64,000 bases of DNA from Bacteroidota bacterium (GTDB taxonomy: Bacteria; Bacteroidota; Bacteroidia; Bacteroidales; UBA12077): NCBI GenBank assembly GCA_020444275.1, contig JAHLLG010000005.1, positions 214,004 through 278,003 of the forward strand, given 5' to 3'. The notes beneath the pieces were generated by a model. The model did not search any database. It saw only the letters and a list, made by a program, of their open reading frames with translations, and was not told the origin of the DNA. Within the stretch, counting starts at the first letter, position 1. Each line of letters opens with the position of its first letter. The position numbers and the translations under genes are program-made. Positions 28,804-37,668 of this stretch are shown here, in pieces.

Positions 28804-28970
28804 AAAAGAAAGAGGCTGTCCAAAAAGTGGTTATTCCGAACGCCATGCCTGCCGGCAGGCAGGAAGTGAAGGAATCTTTAAATTTCAAACATTTGATTGT
28901 AAGTAGATTACTTCTTCGTTCCTAATTGTAATGACTCCGACTTTTTCTTTTTGGACATCCCCTTTCTTTT
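28804..28970. mobile_element. MITE-like element with 24-bp terminal inverted repeats
   Basis: This lies in the 463-base gene-free stretch 28515-28977. Arms at 28804-28827 and 28947-28970 match at 22 of 24 positions when one is inverted; shared core TGTCCAAAAAG. Between them is a perfect GC-rich palindrome TGCCTGCCGGCAGGCA (28846-28861), unlike the AT-rich neighbourhood. The element is 167 bp, holds no gene, and ends 8 bases past the GNAT gene stop. Ends of the form GAGGCTGTC...AAAAAGT are a familiar intergenic repeat type in Bacteroidota. The rest of the gap (28515-28803) is AT-rich with nothing recognisable. Confidence 0.65.
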
Positions 28971-28977
28971 CCGGGCG

Positions 28978-29925
28978 TTATTTTCTTTTTTTAAATGCTT
29001 TGAGTAGTTTGTTTCGGATATACGTTTCAATGTGTCTTTCAACTTTAGTAGGAAAAATATCGTTGATTGTAATCATGATTCCAGACTCTTCAACTCCACC
29101 AAATGCTTCATTAATCGTTGTTCCAAAAAATTTCATGGAAGGTGATAGGTTCATGTAAGCATTAATAAGTGGTGGAATGTTTAAACCTAAGTTACGTACG
29201 TTTTTTTGAAGTATTTTATAATTTTCTTTGTATGTTTTACCGGAAAAAAGCTTTTCCATTTTTTCTTTGTCCATTCCTAAATCCAATGGTTTTCTTGGTG
29301 TAACCATATTTTTTTCATCAGGAAACTGGGTTTGTAGAAAGTATAAAATCATGTTTCTTGCTTCCTGATTAAAGTGAGGATACATGGTAACTTTCCCAAA
29401 GAAGTGGTGAATCTGTGGATTTTCCACAACTAAGGCACCTAGTCCGTCCCAAAGGTTATCCAACGCAAACAAGGCTTTTTTACCTGCTTCTCTGGATTGA
29501 TATTTTGGTTGAACAAAAGATCTTCCCAACTCAATCATATAAGGCAGATATTCTTTTGTAAACTCTTCGGAAAACGAAAACAGTTTTGATGTAGCCAAAT
29601 TCTTAGGATCGCTTTCATGCTCACATACATGAAAACGATATCCTCCGGTTATTTCTTTTGCTTCAGGGTCCCACGTAATAAGCTGTTCGTAAGGTTCTTC
29701 CTGAGTGTCGAATTTATCTATATCGATATCTTTTCCGGTTCCTCCGCCTGCATTTCGAAAGGTTAGTTCACGTAAACGCCCTACTTCTCGCATTACATTT
29801 GGGGCATTATGGTGATTGATGATATACAACTCATTTCCACCATTATTGGTTTTTCGTAGAAATCTTTCTTTGGTTAATTCTTTTTCAAGCAGATTTCTAT
29901 CAACAGCTTCAATTACGTCTTTCAT
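28978..29925 (-). CDS. GNAT-type N-acyltransferase, GlsB/OlsB-like
   Basis: A 315-residue protein related to the OlsB/GlsB acyltransferases (GNAT fold). These attach a 3-hydroxy fatty acid to the amino group of ornithine or glycine. In Bacteroides thetaiotaomicron, GlsB makes N-acyl glycine (commendamide) for glycine lipids. Landmarks are VGRLRELTFRNAGGGTG (about 47-63), the strand EITGGYRFHVC, and the ELGRSFVQPKYQSREAG segment (about 132-148) that forms the acyl donor site. The next upstream gene is a PlsC-type acyltransferase 44 bases away, the same pairing as glsB/glsA. The amino acid used here is unknown, though the phylum favours glycine. Confidence 0.75.
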   Translation of the reverse strand: MKDVIEAVDRNLLEKELTKERFLRKTNNGGNELYIINHHNAPNVMREVGRLRELTFRNAGGGTGKDIDIDKFDTQEEPYEQLITWDPEAKEITGGYRFHVCEHESDPKNLATSKLFSFSEEFTKEYLPYMIELGRSFVQPKYQSREAGKKALFALDNLWDGLGALVVENPQIHHFFGKVTMYPHFNQEARNMILYFLQTQFPDEKNMVTPRKPLDLGMDKEKMEKLFSGKTYKENYKILQKNVRNLGLNIPPLINAYMNLSPSMKFFGTTINEAFGGVEESGIMITINDIFPTKVERHIETYIRNKLLKAFKKRK

Positions 29926-29969
29926 GTTTTAAATGTAGTGGTTTGGAAATGTAAATTTACAATTTTTTA

Positions 29970-30794
29970 TTAGAATGGTTTAGTATGGTCTTTGGGTAAT
30001 TGGTAAATATAATCTTTAACTTTCTTGGCCCATGTTTTTGCAGGTACCGATTTGTCAAATGTTGTGTACGGAATTGGTTTGCCAAACGTAACTACAATAT
30101 TTTTGTCTTTTTGCTTAAAAACTTCATCCACAAGATAAAACATCTCTAGATTTGTTTTGATACCTAGTTTAGTTCTAAAATTCGATAAATTGTAAAAGAA
30201 GTTTGAATTTCTTCCTGAAATATGAGCAGGTACAATATCTCGCTTGTGTTCTGTTGCTTTGCTGATAAAGCTTTTTTTCCATTCCAGATCAACTATTTTT
30301 CCTTTTATTTTTCTTGAACACAAGCCTGCAGGAAAATTTAGTACTTGTTGGTCTGATTTATAAGTTTCCTCAATTCGCCGAACGTACTGAATTGATTGTC
30401 TACCATGCTTATTTACAGGTATAAATATGGAATCAAAATTCTTAAGATTCATCAAAATATCATTCACCAAAAATTGAATGTTCGGATTTTTTTGTCCCAC
30501 AACATGAGCAAAAACAATTCCATCTAAACCTCCCAAAGGATGATTGGCAACAAAAATATGTCTGCCCTCCGTTGGGATATTTTCTTCTCCAACAACCCGA
30601 ATATTCAGATCAAAATGGTCAATAATTCCCTGAGCATAATCGAGCCCATGCAAATGGTCAATTTTTTCCATTATCTCATTCACCTCTTTCTGATGAATAA
30701 TACGTTCAATATATCGGAAAACAAATCCGGGAATGAGTTTGGCTACTTTTGGGTTTTTTTGTTTGAAAACTTCTCGTACGTTGACTTTCTCCAT
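29970..30794 (-). CDS. PlsC-type O-acyltransferase, GlsA-like
   Basis: A 274-residue acyltransferase of the glycerophosphate acyltransferase superfamily. The catalytic motif is NHPLGGLDG (His85, Asp91), an H-x5-D variant of the usual H-x4-D. The second motif is FPAGLCSR instead of FPEG. Both variants are what I would expect of the GlsA group, which adds the second acyl chain to N-acyl amino acid lipids. No transmembrane segment is obvious; it probably binds the inner face of the membrane. It precedes the GlsB-like gene by 44 bases. Otherwise it could be an ordinary lysophosphatidate acyltransferase, but the pairing argues against that. Confidence 0.75.
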   Translation of the reverse strand: MEKVNVREVFKQKNPKVAKLIPGFVFRYIERIIHQKEVNEIMEKIDHLHGLDYAQGIIDHFDLNIRVVGEENIPTEGRHIFVANHPLGGLDGIVFAHVVGQKNPNIQFLVNDILMNLKNFDSIFIPVNKHGRQSIQYVRRIEETYKSDQQVLNFPAGLCSRKIKGKIVDLEWKKSFISKATEHKRDIVPAHISGRNSNFFYNLSNFRTKLGIKTNLEMFYLVDEVFKQKDKNIVVTFGKPIPYTTFDKSVPAKTWAKKVKDYIYQLPKDHTKPF

Positions 30795-30990
30795 AATTTC
30801 AATGCCGTTTAAAAGTCAAAATTAAAACAAAATTTTATGAATTTCCGATTTATTCAGATTCACAATTGCTAGTCCAAATATCGCAATTTATAACCAGAGC
30901 GATAAAGAGCAGTTAATCAGTGATATATAGAGCGAGATTATTTTTAAAGCTGATTTTGGATATAAACATTTGATTAAAAGTTATTAACAA

Positions 30991-31043
30991 AGTGGTAAAA
31001 AATGGAGGAAAGTGGTAAATTGTGGTAAATTTTTGTATATTTT
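30991..31043 (+). promoter_or_regulatory. MraZ-type operator repeats and promoter of the dcw operon
   Basis: Four consecutive 10-base units at 30991, 31001, 31011 and 31021 read AGTGGTAAAA, AATGGAGGAA, AGTGGTAAAT and TGTGGTAAAT. The TGG recurs exactly every 10 bases, the arrangement of MraZ boxes known from other bacteria (TGGG-type repeats at one helical turn). A TATATTTT box at 31036-31043 just after them could be the -7 element; mraZ starts at 31068. Confidence 0.7.
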
Positions 31044-31067
31044 TACAAGTTAAATAGGTAGTATAAA

Positions 31068-31535
31068 ATGACAACGTTTATAGGCGATTATAATTGTAAG
31101 GTTGATGAAAAGGGGAGGGTAACTTTCCCATCAACACTTAAGAAGCAGATGGAAGCTGCTTCCGAAGGGCGTTTCGTTGTCAAAAAAGATATTTTCGAGC
31201 AGTGTCTTGTGCTCTTTCCAATTGAGGAATGGGAGCGTCAAAACACAATTATTCGAAGCAAAATTAATCCTTACAACAAGGAGCACAATAAATTTCTGAG
31301 AAACTTTTACAGGGGATCGGCAGAAATTGTATTAGACAGTAATAACAGGATGCTTATTCCTAAACGCTTATTGGATCTTGCCAATATCTCTAAAGAAGCC
31401 ATACTTGCTGGTCAGGATGGCAAAATAGAAATATGGTCGAAAGATTTATACAACGTAGCTGAAGAGAGTTATGATGATTTTGCAGCTCTAGCTGAAAAAA
31501 TTATGGGAGGAAATTTAAATCTGGAAAATGATTAA
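31068..31535 (+). CDS. mraZ: Transcriptional regulator MraZ
   Basis: A 155-residue protein with two SpoVT-AbrB-like halves: the first at about 7-60 (NCKVDEKGRVTFPSTLKKQM) and the second at about 85-140 (IVLDSNNRMLIPKRLLDLA). Both carry the D-x-x-x-R motif of the family. MraZ forms ring-like oligomers and represses its own operon by binding repeats in front of it. Four such repeats are visible at 30991-31030. It is the first gene of the division and wall cluster and ends 3 bases before rsmH. Confidence 0.95.
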   Translation: MTTFIGDYNCKVDEKGRVTFPSTLKKQMEAASEGRFVVKKDIFEQCLVLFPIEEWERQNTIIRSKINPYNKEHNKFLRNFYRGSAEIVLDSNNRMLIPKRLLDLANISKEAILAGQDGKIEIWSKDLYNVAEESYDDFAALAEKIMGGNLNLEND

Positions 31536-31538
31536 TAC

Positions 31539-32435
31539 ATGGGGTATCATACGCCAGTTTTACTTAAGGAAAGTGTGGAGGGCCTGCAGATTAAGCCGGA
31601 TGGAATTTATGTCGATGTAACTTTCGGCGGTGGAGGACACTCAAAAGAAATCATAAAATATTTAGATAAAGGTAAACTGGTAGCATTTGATCAGGATGAT
31701 GATGCTCAGGACAACTTAATTGATGATAAGCGATTTGTTTTTGTGAATCATAATTTTCGATTCTTAAAAAACTTTTTGAAATATCATAAACTTGAGAAAG
31801 TTGACGGATTGTTAGCCGATTTAGGTGTTTCGTCGCATCACTTTGATAATCCTGATCGGGGTTTTTCCTTTCGATTTGAAGGAGAATTGGATATGCGTAT
31901 GAATCAGAGTGCAACGATGTCGGCAAAAGAAGTGGTGAACAATTATGAGGAAGAAAAGCTGGCTAAGGTTTTTTGGGAATATGGTGAACTGAAAAATAGC
32001 CGGAAACTGGCAAGAGCAGTTGTTGAACAACGAAAAACAAAGAAAATAGAAACGATCAAGGAGTTTACTGATATTCTAATGCCGTATTTACCGAAACATG
32101 CCGAGCACAAGTTTTTGGCAAAAGTTTTTCAGGCACTGCGAATTGAAGTGAATCGCGAAATAGAGTTTTTAAAAGATATGTTGTTGCAAACAATCGATAC
32201 AATTAAACCGGGAGGTAGATTGGTAGTAATAACGTATCATTCGTTGGAAGATCGCATTGTAAAGAACTTTATTCGCGATGGCCAGTTTGAGGGAGAGGTA
32301 GAAAAGGATTTTTACGGAAATAAAAATGTTCCTTTTAAAGCAGTTAACAGAAAAGTGATTGTCCCGGATGAAGCTGAAATAGAAATAAATAACAGAGCAC
32401 GAAGTGCAAAACTAAGAATTGCAGAACGTATATGA
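31539..32435 (+). CDS. rsmH: 16S rRNA (cytosine1402-N4)-methyltransferase
   Basis: A 298-residue SAM-dependent methyltransferase (MraW) modifying C1402 in the ribosomal P site. The start MGYHTPVLLKESVEGL and the SAM loop VDVTFGGGGHSKEI (about 24-37) are standard. DGLLADLGVSSHHFD and the late GGRLVVITYHSLEDRIVKNF (about 226-245) are further signatures. Length is a little under the 310 of E. coli. It lies between mraZ and the FtsL-like gene, overlapping the latter by 4 bases (ATGA). Confidence 0.96.
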   Translation: MGYHTPVLLKESVEGLQIKPDGIYVDVTFGGGGHSKEIIKYLDKGKLVAFDQDDDAQDNLIDDKRFVFVNHNFRFLKNFLKYHKLEKVDGLLADLGVSSHHFDNPDRGFSFRFEGELDMRMNQSATMSAKEVVNNYEEEKLAKVFWEYGELKNSRKLARAVVEQRKTKKIETIKEFTDILMPYLPKHAEHKFLAKVFQALRIEVNREIEFLKDMLLQTIDTIKPGGRLVVITYHSLEDRIVKNFIRDGQFEGEVEKDFYGNKNVPFKAVNRKVIVPDEAEIEINNRARSAKLRIAERI

Positions 32436-32812
32436 TAAGTGATAAAACAGATAACGTCGAATTTGTTGAGGAGAAGCAAGAGCGAAAAGAATCTAAACTG
32501 GGTTCAATTAAGGATTTGCTTGATGGTTCTTTAATTGCCAATGATTTTATTGTTAGGCAATTACCGTACATCGTGTTTCTTGTATTTCTTGCATTTATCT
32601 ATATCGCGAATCGATATAACGCTGAAAAGGTTGTTCGTGAAAGTATTGAATTAACGAAAGAAATAAATGAGTTAAGAGCAGAGGCTATTACAACATCTTC
32701 AGAGTTAATGTTTATTAGCAAGCAATCAGAGGTTTCAAAATTAGTTGAGAAACGAGGTTTGGGATTAAAAGAATCTGTAGAGCCACCAAGAAAAATAGTT
32801 ATTGAAGAGTAA
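32432..32812 (+). CDS. FtsL-like cell division protein
   Basis: A 126-residue single-pass membrane protein: about 45 cytoplasmic residues, one helix (about 46-62, IVFLVFLAFIYIANRY), then a short periplasmic coiled coil with an ELTKEINELRAEA segment. The sequence is poorly conserved, but size, topology and place between rsmH and ftsI are those of FtsL, which joins FtsQ and FtsB at the division site. Start codon overlaps the rsmH stop. The long cytoplasmic tail is usual for Bacteroidota. Confidence 0.8.
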   Translation: MISDKTDNVEFVEEKQERKESKLGSIKDLLDGSLIANDFIVRQLPYIVFLVFLAFIYIANRYNAEKVVRESIELTKEINELRAEAITTSSELMFISKQSEVSKLVEKRGLGLKESVEPPRKIVIEE

Positions 32813-32820
32813 TTAAGATT

Positions 32821-34950
32821 ATGTCATTAAAAAAAGAAATAGTATGGAGAGTCGGCGTGATATATATTATCATGTTGGCATTTGCTATTTTGGTTGTTGG
32901 CAAAATCTTTTATCTGCAAATGATCGAAGGAGGAAAGTGGAAGGAGAAAGCGCAGACCTTAACTTTGAAAGATATTACAATAGAATCTAACCGTGGAGAT
33001 ATTTTAGCAGCCGATGGGCGCTTGTTGGCAAGTTCGGTACCATATTACGAAATTAGAATGGATACCCGAAGTACAGGTATGGATGATCATACCTTTAATT
33101 CAAATATCGATTCCCTGTCCATGAAATTATCGGAGCTATTTAAAGATAAATCAGCAGCTGAATATAAGAAAGAATTAGTGACAGCTCGCAGAAATGGCGA
33201 GCGATTTCATTTAATAAAGCGTCGGGTAAATTATAATCAATTGAAGGAATTAAAGAACTTTCCCATATTCCGTTTAGGTCAGTATAAGGGAGGTTTTATA
33301 GCATTGCAAACTAATTTAAGGATACAGCCACATGTTAGTTTGGCTTCAAGAACCATTGGTTATACCACAAAAGGCGAGGGTGGAAATGTAGTTGGAATTG
33401 AAGGGGCGTATGATGAAAAACTAAGAGGTGTTGAAGGTGTTCGGTTAATGCAGCGTATTAACGGGAATATCTGGATGCCCGTTCATGATGGAAATGAAGT
33501 GGAACCTAAGGATGGTATGGACGTGGTTACCACAATTGATGTTGATCTGCAGGATGTTGCAGAAAGTGCATTACTAAGACAGCTTTTAAAGCAGGAGGCG
33601 CACCATGGAACAGCAGTACTAATGGAAGTTTCTACAGGTGAGATTAAAGCTATTGCAAACCTTGAACGAAATAGTAAAGGCGAATACAAAGAATCATACA
33701 ATTATGCCATTGGGGAGAGTAGAGCTCCGGGTTCTACATTTAAGTTAGCATCAGCTATTGCTTTGCTCGAAGATGGTTATGTTGACCTGGAAGATACAGT
33801 GAGTACTGGAGATGGAAAAGTGGTCTATTACGATAAGCCAATTACTGATACCAAACGAGGTGGGCACGGAACAATAACCTTTAAGGAAGTCATTGAGGTG
33901 TCTTCCAATGTGGGTATTTCTAAACTGATAACACGATATTATACAGGTAAGGAAGAAAAATTTATTAATCGCCTGTATAGCATGAATTTAAATAATCGAT
34001 TAGGTATTGAAATTAAGGGAGAAGGTGAACCTGAAATCAAATATCCGGGCGATAAGTTGTGGTCGGGAGTTACTTTGCCACAAATGTCTATTGGATACGA
34101 AGTACGTTTAACACCACTGCAAATGCTAACGTTTTATAATGCCATTGCTAATGACGGGAAAATGGTGAAACCTAAGTTTGTAAAAGGATTGATGTATCAT
34201 GGAGATTTGGTTGAAACGTTTGATACTGAAGTGTTAAAGCAATCAATTTGCTCCAGATCAACATTGAGAAAAGTTAAAGTGATGCTCGAGGGAGTTGTGG
34301 AACAGGGAACAGCAACAAACATAAGAAATAGTAATTATAAGATTGCAGGCAAAACGGGTACAGCGCAAATTGCCAATAAAGAGTCTGGTTATTCTGATAA
34401 ATCAAAAATTAGCTACCAGGCATCGTTTGTTGGATATTTCCCGGCTGATAATCCTAAGTATTCTTGTATTGTAGTAGTTAATGCACCTTCAAGGAATGTA
34501 TATTACGGGAATTTGGTTGCAGGTCCTGTTTTTAAAGAGATTGCCGATAAAGTGTATGCTACAAATTTTGAAATGCACGAAAGCTTAAATCTGGCTCGTG
34601 CTAATGCAGATAGTGAAATAAAAATACCTTATACCAAGAATAGTCATAAGGAGGAGCTTAAATATGCGTTAACAGATTTGGGTATAGACGTAAACGACGA
34701 TGAGGTAGTAACCAATTGGGTGTTAACAACTAAACTGGATTCCTGTGTTAAGTTAAGAAACAGATCGATTGAGGAAAATTTAATGCCTAATGTAAAAGGT
34801 ATGGGAGCGAAAGATGCGCTGTTTATTTTAGAAAATTTAGGCTTGTCAGTAGAACTGAAAGGAAGAGGAACAATATTAAATCAATCTATAAAACCCGGCA
34901 CAAGAATTTCCAAAGGCGACCTGGTTGTGTTGGAAATGTCATTTAGTTAA
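32821..34950 (+). CDS. ftsI: Division-specific penicillin-binding protein FtsI
   Basis: A 709-residue class B PBP that cross-links septal peptidoglycan in the periplasm. One N-terminal membrane helix (about 11-29) is followed by the dimerisation domain with NRGDILAADGRLLA, then the transpeptidase domain. The active-site motifs are GSTFK (Ser305, Lys308), SSN (361-363) and KTGT (Lys511). A single PASTA domain closes the protein (about 645-707, LMPNVKGMGAKDALFIL). PASTA in FtsI is common in Bacteroidota but absent from E. coli. It lies 8 bases after the FtsL-like gene and 5 before murE. Confidence 0.95.
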   Translation: MSLKKEIVWRVGVIYIIMLAFAILVVGKIFYLQMIEGGKWKEKAQTLTLKDITIESNRGDILAADGRLLASSVPYYEIRMDTRSTGMDDHTFNSNIDSLSMKLSELFKDKSAAEYKKELVTARRNGERFHLIKRRVNYNQLKELKNFPIFRLGQYKGGFIALQTNLRIQPHVSLASRTIGYTTKGEGGNVVGIEGAYDEKLRGVEGVRLMQRINGNIWMPVHDGNEVEPKDGMDVVTTIDVDLQDVAESALLRQLLKQEAHHGTAVLMEVSTGEIKAIANLERNSKGEYKESYNYAIGESRAPGSTFKLASAIALLEDGYVDLEDTVSTGDGKVVYYDKPITDTKRGGHGTITFKEVIEVSSNVGISKLITRYYTGKEEKFINRLYSMNLNNRLGIEIKGEGEPEIKYPGDKLWSGVTLPQMSIGYEVRLTPLQMLTFYNAIANDGKMVKPKFVKGLMYHGDLVETFDTEVLKQSICSRSTLRKVKVMLEGVVEQGTATNIRNSNYKIAGKTGTAQIANKESGYSDKSKISYQASFVGYFPADNPKYSCIVVVNAPSRNVYYGNLVAGPVFKEIADKVYATNFEMHESLNLARANADSEIKIPYTKNSHKEELKYALTDLGIDVNDDEVVTNWVLTTKLDSCVKLRNRSIEENLMPNVKGMGAKDALFILENLGLSVELKGRGTILNQSIKPGTRISKGDLVVLEMSFS

Positions 34951-34955
34951 TTAAA

Positions 34956-36419
34956 ATGAAAGTATTAAGCGATATATTAAAATCTATTAAAACAGTTCGT
35001 GTAACTGGCAATACAGAATTGCCGGTTACCGCTATTGTTTTTGATTCGCGCAAAGTGAATTCCGGATGCTTGTTTGTTGCTGTTAGAGGAACACAAGCCG
35101 ATGGACATGATTTTATACATATGGCCATTGAAAAGGGAGCGCAAGCAATTATTTGCGAGGAGATTCCTGAAGATCATCCAGATCAGATTGTTTTTGTGCA
35201 GGTTGAGAATACATCAGATGCATTAGGTCGATTGGCTTCGGCATTTTATGATTATCCTTCATCAAAACTAAAGCTTGTGGGTGTTACCGGAACAAACGGA
35301 AAAACAACCACAGTAACCTTGTTATACCATTTGTTAAAAAAACTGGGGTATAAAACCGGATTGCTTTCAACTGTGCGAAATTATATCGATGACAAAATTG
35401 TAGAAGCAACACATACTACGCCGGATGCTGTTCAGATTAACTTTTTATTAAAACAAATGGTTGATCACGGGTGCGAGTTTTGCTTTATGGAAGTAAGTTC
35501 TCATGCTATTCACCAGGATCGAATTGCCGGACTAGATTTTGAGGGTGCTTTGTTTACAAATATCACACACGATCACTTAGATTATCATAAAACATTTGCC
35601 GAATATATTGCTGCGAAAAAGAAATTCTTTGATGATCTAAAACCGGAAAGTTTTGCATTGATTAATACCGATGATAAAAACGGTAATGTAATGGTGCAAA
35701 ACACCAAGGCGAAAGTGAAAAATTATGCAGTGCGCTCGGCAGCAGATTTTAAGGCCAAAATCATTGAAAGTCATTTTGAAGGTTCTATGCTACATATCGA
35801 TCATGTAGATGTGTGGACCTACTTCGTTGGGAAATTTAATGCATATAATGTATTGGCTGTTTATTCAGCAGCTATCATGCTTGGATTTAACAAACAAGAG
35901 GTTTTAACTGCCATAAGCGAAATGAAACCTGTCGAAGGTCGTTTTGAAACTATTCGTTCACAGAATGGGATTACGGCCATTGTCGATTATGCACACACTC
36001 CCGATGCTTTGTTAAATGTGTTGAATGCCATTAATGAAATACGAAATGATGATCAAGAATTAATTACTGTGGTAGGTGCTGGTGGTGATCGCGATACAAG
36101 TAAGCGACCCGAAATGGCAAAAATTGCAACAGTCAATAGCGATAAAGTGATTTTAACATCGGATAATCCGAGAACGGAGGATCCAAATGCAATTATTGAT
36201 GATATGAAGACGGGAATTGCTACAGAGAATCAAAAGAAAGTGTTGTCAATTACTGATCGTAAAGAGGGTATTCGAACAGCTTGTCTGTTGGCAAAGAAAG
36301 GAGATATTATACTGGTTGCTGGCAAAGGCCACGAAACATACCAGGAAATAAACGGAGTAAAACATCATTTTGATGATCGCGAAATAATACATCAAATTTT
36401 TAACGAACTATATAATTAG
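34956..36419 (+). CDS. murE: UDP-MurNAc-tripeptide synthetase (meso-diaminopimelate adding)
   Basis: A 487-residue Mur ligase adding the third residue to the peptidoglycan precursor in the cytoplasm. The ATP loop is [13 protein letters not shown] (about 109-121), followed by the central domain with THTTPDA and [10 protein letters not shown]. The specificity motif is DNPR (Asp403-Arg406), which marks use of meso-diaminopimelate rather than lysine. This tells the peptidoglycan type of the organism. GKGHETYQ near the end is also typical. It lies between ftsI and mraY in the usual order. Confidence 0.96.
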   Translation: MKVLSDILKSIKTVRVTGNTELPVTAIVFDSRKVNSGCLFVAVRGTQADGHDFIHMAIEKGAQAIICEEIPEDHPDQIVFVQVENTSDALGRLASAFYDYPSSKLKLVGVTGTNGKTTTVTLLYHLLKKLGYKTGLLSTVRNYIDDKIVEATHTTPDAVQINFLLKQMVDHGCEFCFMEVSSHAIHQDRIAGLDFEGALFTNITHDHLDYHKTFAEYIAAKKKFFDDLKPESFALINTDDKNGNVMVQNTKAKVKNYAVRSAADFKAKIIESHFEGSMLHIDHVDVWTYFVGKFNAYNVLAVYSAAIMLGFNKQEVLTAISEMKPVEGRFETIRSQNGITAIVDYAHTPDALLNVLNAINEIRNDDQELITVVGAGGDRDTSKRPEMAKIATVNSDKVILTSDNPRTEDPNAIIDDMKTGIATENQKKVLSITDRKEGIRTACLLAKKGDIILVAGKGHETYQEINGVKHHFDDREIIHQIFNELYN

Positions 36420-36427
36420 CAAGCATT

Positions 36428-37663
36428 ATGCTTTATTATCTTTTTGCATATTTAGATCAATTTGATTTCCCGGGAGCAGGAATGTTTCAGTACATTTCGT
36501 TCCGCTCGGCAATGACTGTCATTACTTCTCTCATCATATCAACCATGTTTGGCAAACGAATAATTAATTATTTACGAAAACAACAAATAGGAGAAGAAAT
36601 ACGTGATTTGGGTCTCGAAGGTCAGATGAGCAAAAAGGGAACTCCAACCATGGGAGGAGTTATTATTCTGGGATCTATCGTTATTCCAACATTGTTATTT
36701 GCAGATATTTTAAATATTTATGTTGTGTTAATGCTCATAACTACTGCATGGTTAGGTGTAATTGGATTTTTAGATGATTATATTAAAACGTTTAAAAAGA
36801 ATAAAGAAGGTTTAGCAGGTAAATTTAAAATCATCGGACAGGTTGGTTTAGGCTTAATGGTGGGACTTACTCTGTATTTAAGTGATGATGTGGTAATTCG
36901 CGAAAAACCGGTTGCAAAGAAGAATGCTACTCCTACAGAGATTGTAACTGGAGCCGATGTACAGTCCAAAGCAAACGATGTGAAATCAACCAAAACAACT
37001 ATACCATTCTTTAAAAATAACGAGTTTGATTATGAATATTTGGTTTCATTTTTAGGAAAACACAGTCAGAAAGCTGCATGGGTTGTATTTGTAATATTCG
37101 TGATTCTTATTGTAACGGCAGTTTCAAATGGGGCAAATTTAACCGATGGCTTAGATGGACTGGCAACCGGAACATCAGCTATTATTGGTGCCACGCTGGG
37201 AATATTAGCTTATGTAGGAGGTAATGTTATTTACGCCGATTACCTGAATATTATGTATATCCCAAGCTCAGGAGAGTTGGTTGTATTTATGAGTGCTTTT
37301 ATAGGTGCTACCATTGGTTTTCTGTGGTATAACTCATACCCGGCCCAGGTATTTATGGGAGATACCGGAAGTTTAGCACTGGGTGGAATTATAGCCGTTT
37401 TTGCAATCATAATTAGAAAAGAATTATTGATACCGATTTTATGCGGAATATTCCTGATGGAGAATGTATCCGTATTAATGCAGGTAAGCTATTTTAAATA
37501 TACAAAACGAAAATATGGTGAAGGTCGACGAATCTTTAAAATGTCGCCGCTGCATCATCATTATCAAATGAAAGGATATCCCGAACCAAAAATCGTGATG
37601 CGATTTATGATCGTTGGGATTATTTTGGCAGTATTTACAATAGTAACGCTTAAAATCAGATAA
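36428..37663 (+). CDS. mraY: Phospho-N-acetylmuramoyl-pentapeptide transferase
   Basis: A 411-residue multi-spanning enzyme that makes lipid I from undecaprenyl phosphate and UDP-MurNAc-pentapeptide. [11 protein letters not shown] (about 77-87) and the catalytic [11 protein letters not shown] (about 115-125) are the first two conserved loops. [10 protein letters not shown] and the [12 protein letters not shown] histidine loop near the C terminus complete the set. About 50 residues of polar insertion at 158-205 (APTEIVTG region) make it longer than the 360 of E. coli, as in other Bacteroidota. It is 8 bases past murE. Confidence 0.96.
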   Translation: MLYYLFAYLDQFDFPGAGMFQYISFRSAMTVITSLIISTMFGKRIINYLRKQQIGEEIRDLGLEGQMSKKGTPTMGGVIILGSIVIPTLLFADILNIYVVLMLITTAWLGVIGFLDDYIKTFKKNKEGLAGKFKIIGQVGLGLMVGLTLYLSDDVVIREKPVAKKNATPTEIVTGADVQSKANDVKSTKTTIPFFKNNEFDYEYLVSFLGKHSQKAAWVVFVIFVILIVTAVSNGANLTDGLDGLATGTSAIIGATLGILAYVGGNVIYADYLNIMYIPSSGELVVFMSAFIGATIGFLWYNSYPAQVFMGDTGSLALGGIIAVFAIIIRKELLIPILCGIFLMENVSVLMQVSYFKYTKRKYGEGRRIFKMSPLHHHYQMKGYPEPKIVMRFMIVGIILAVFTIVTLKIR

Positions 37664-37668
37664 AACGA

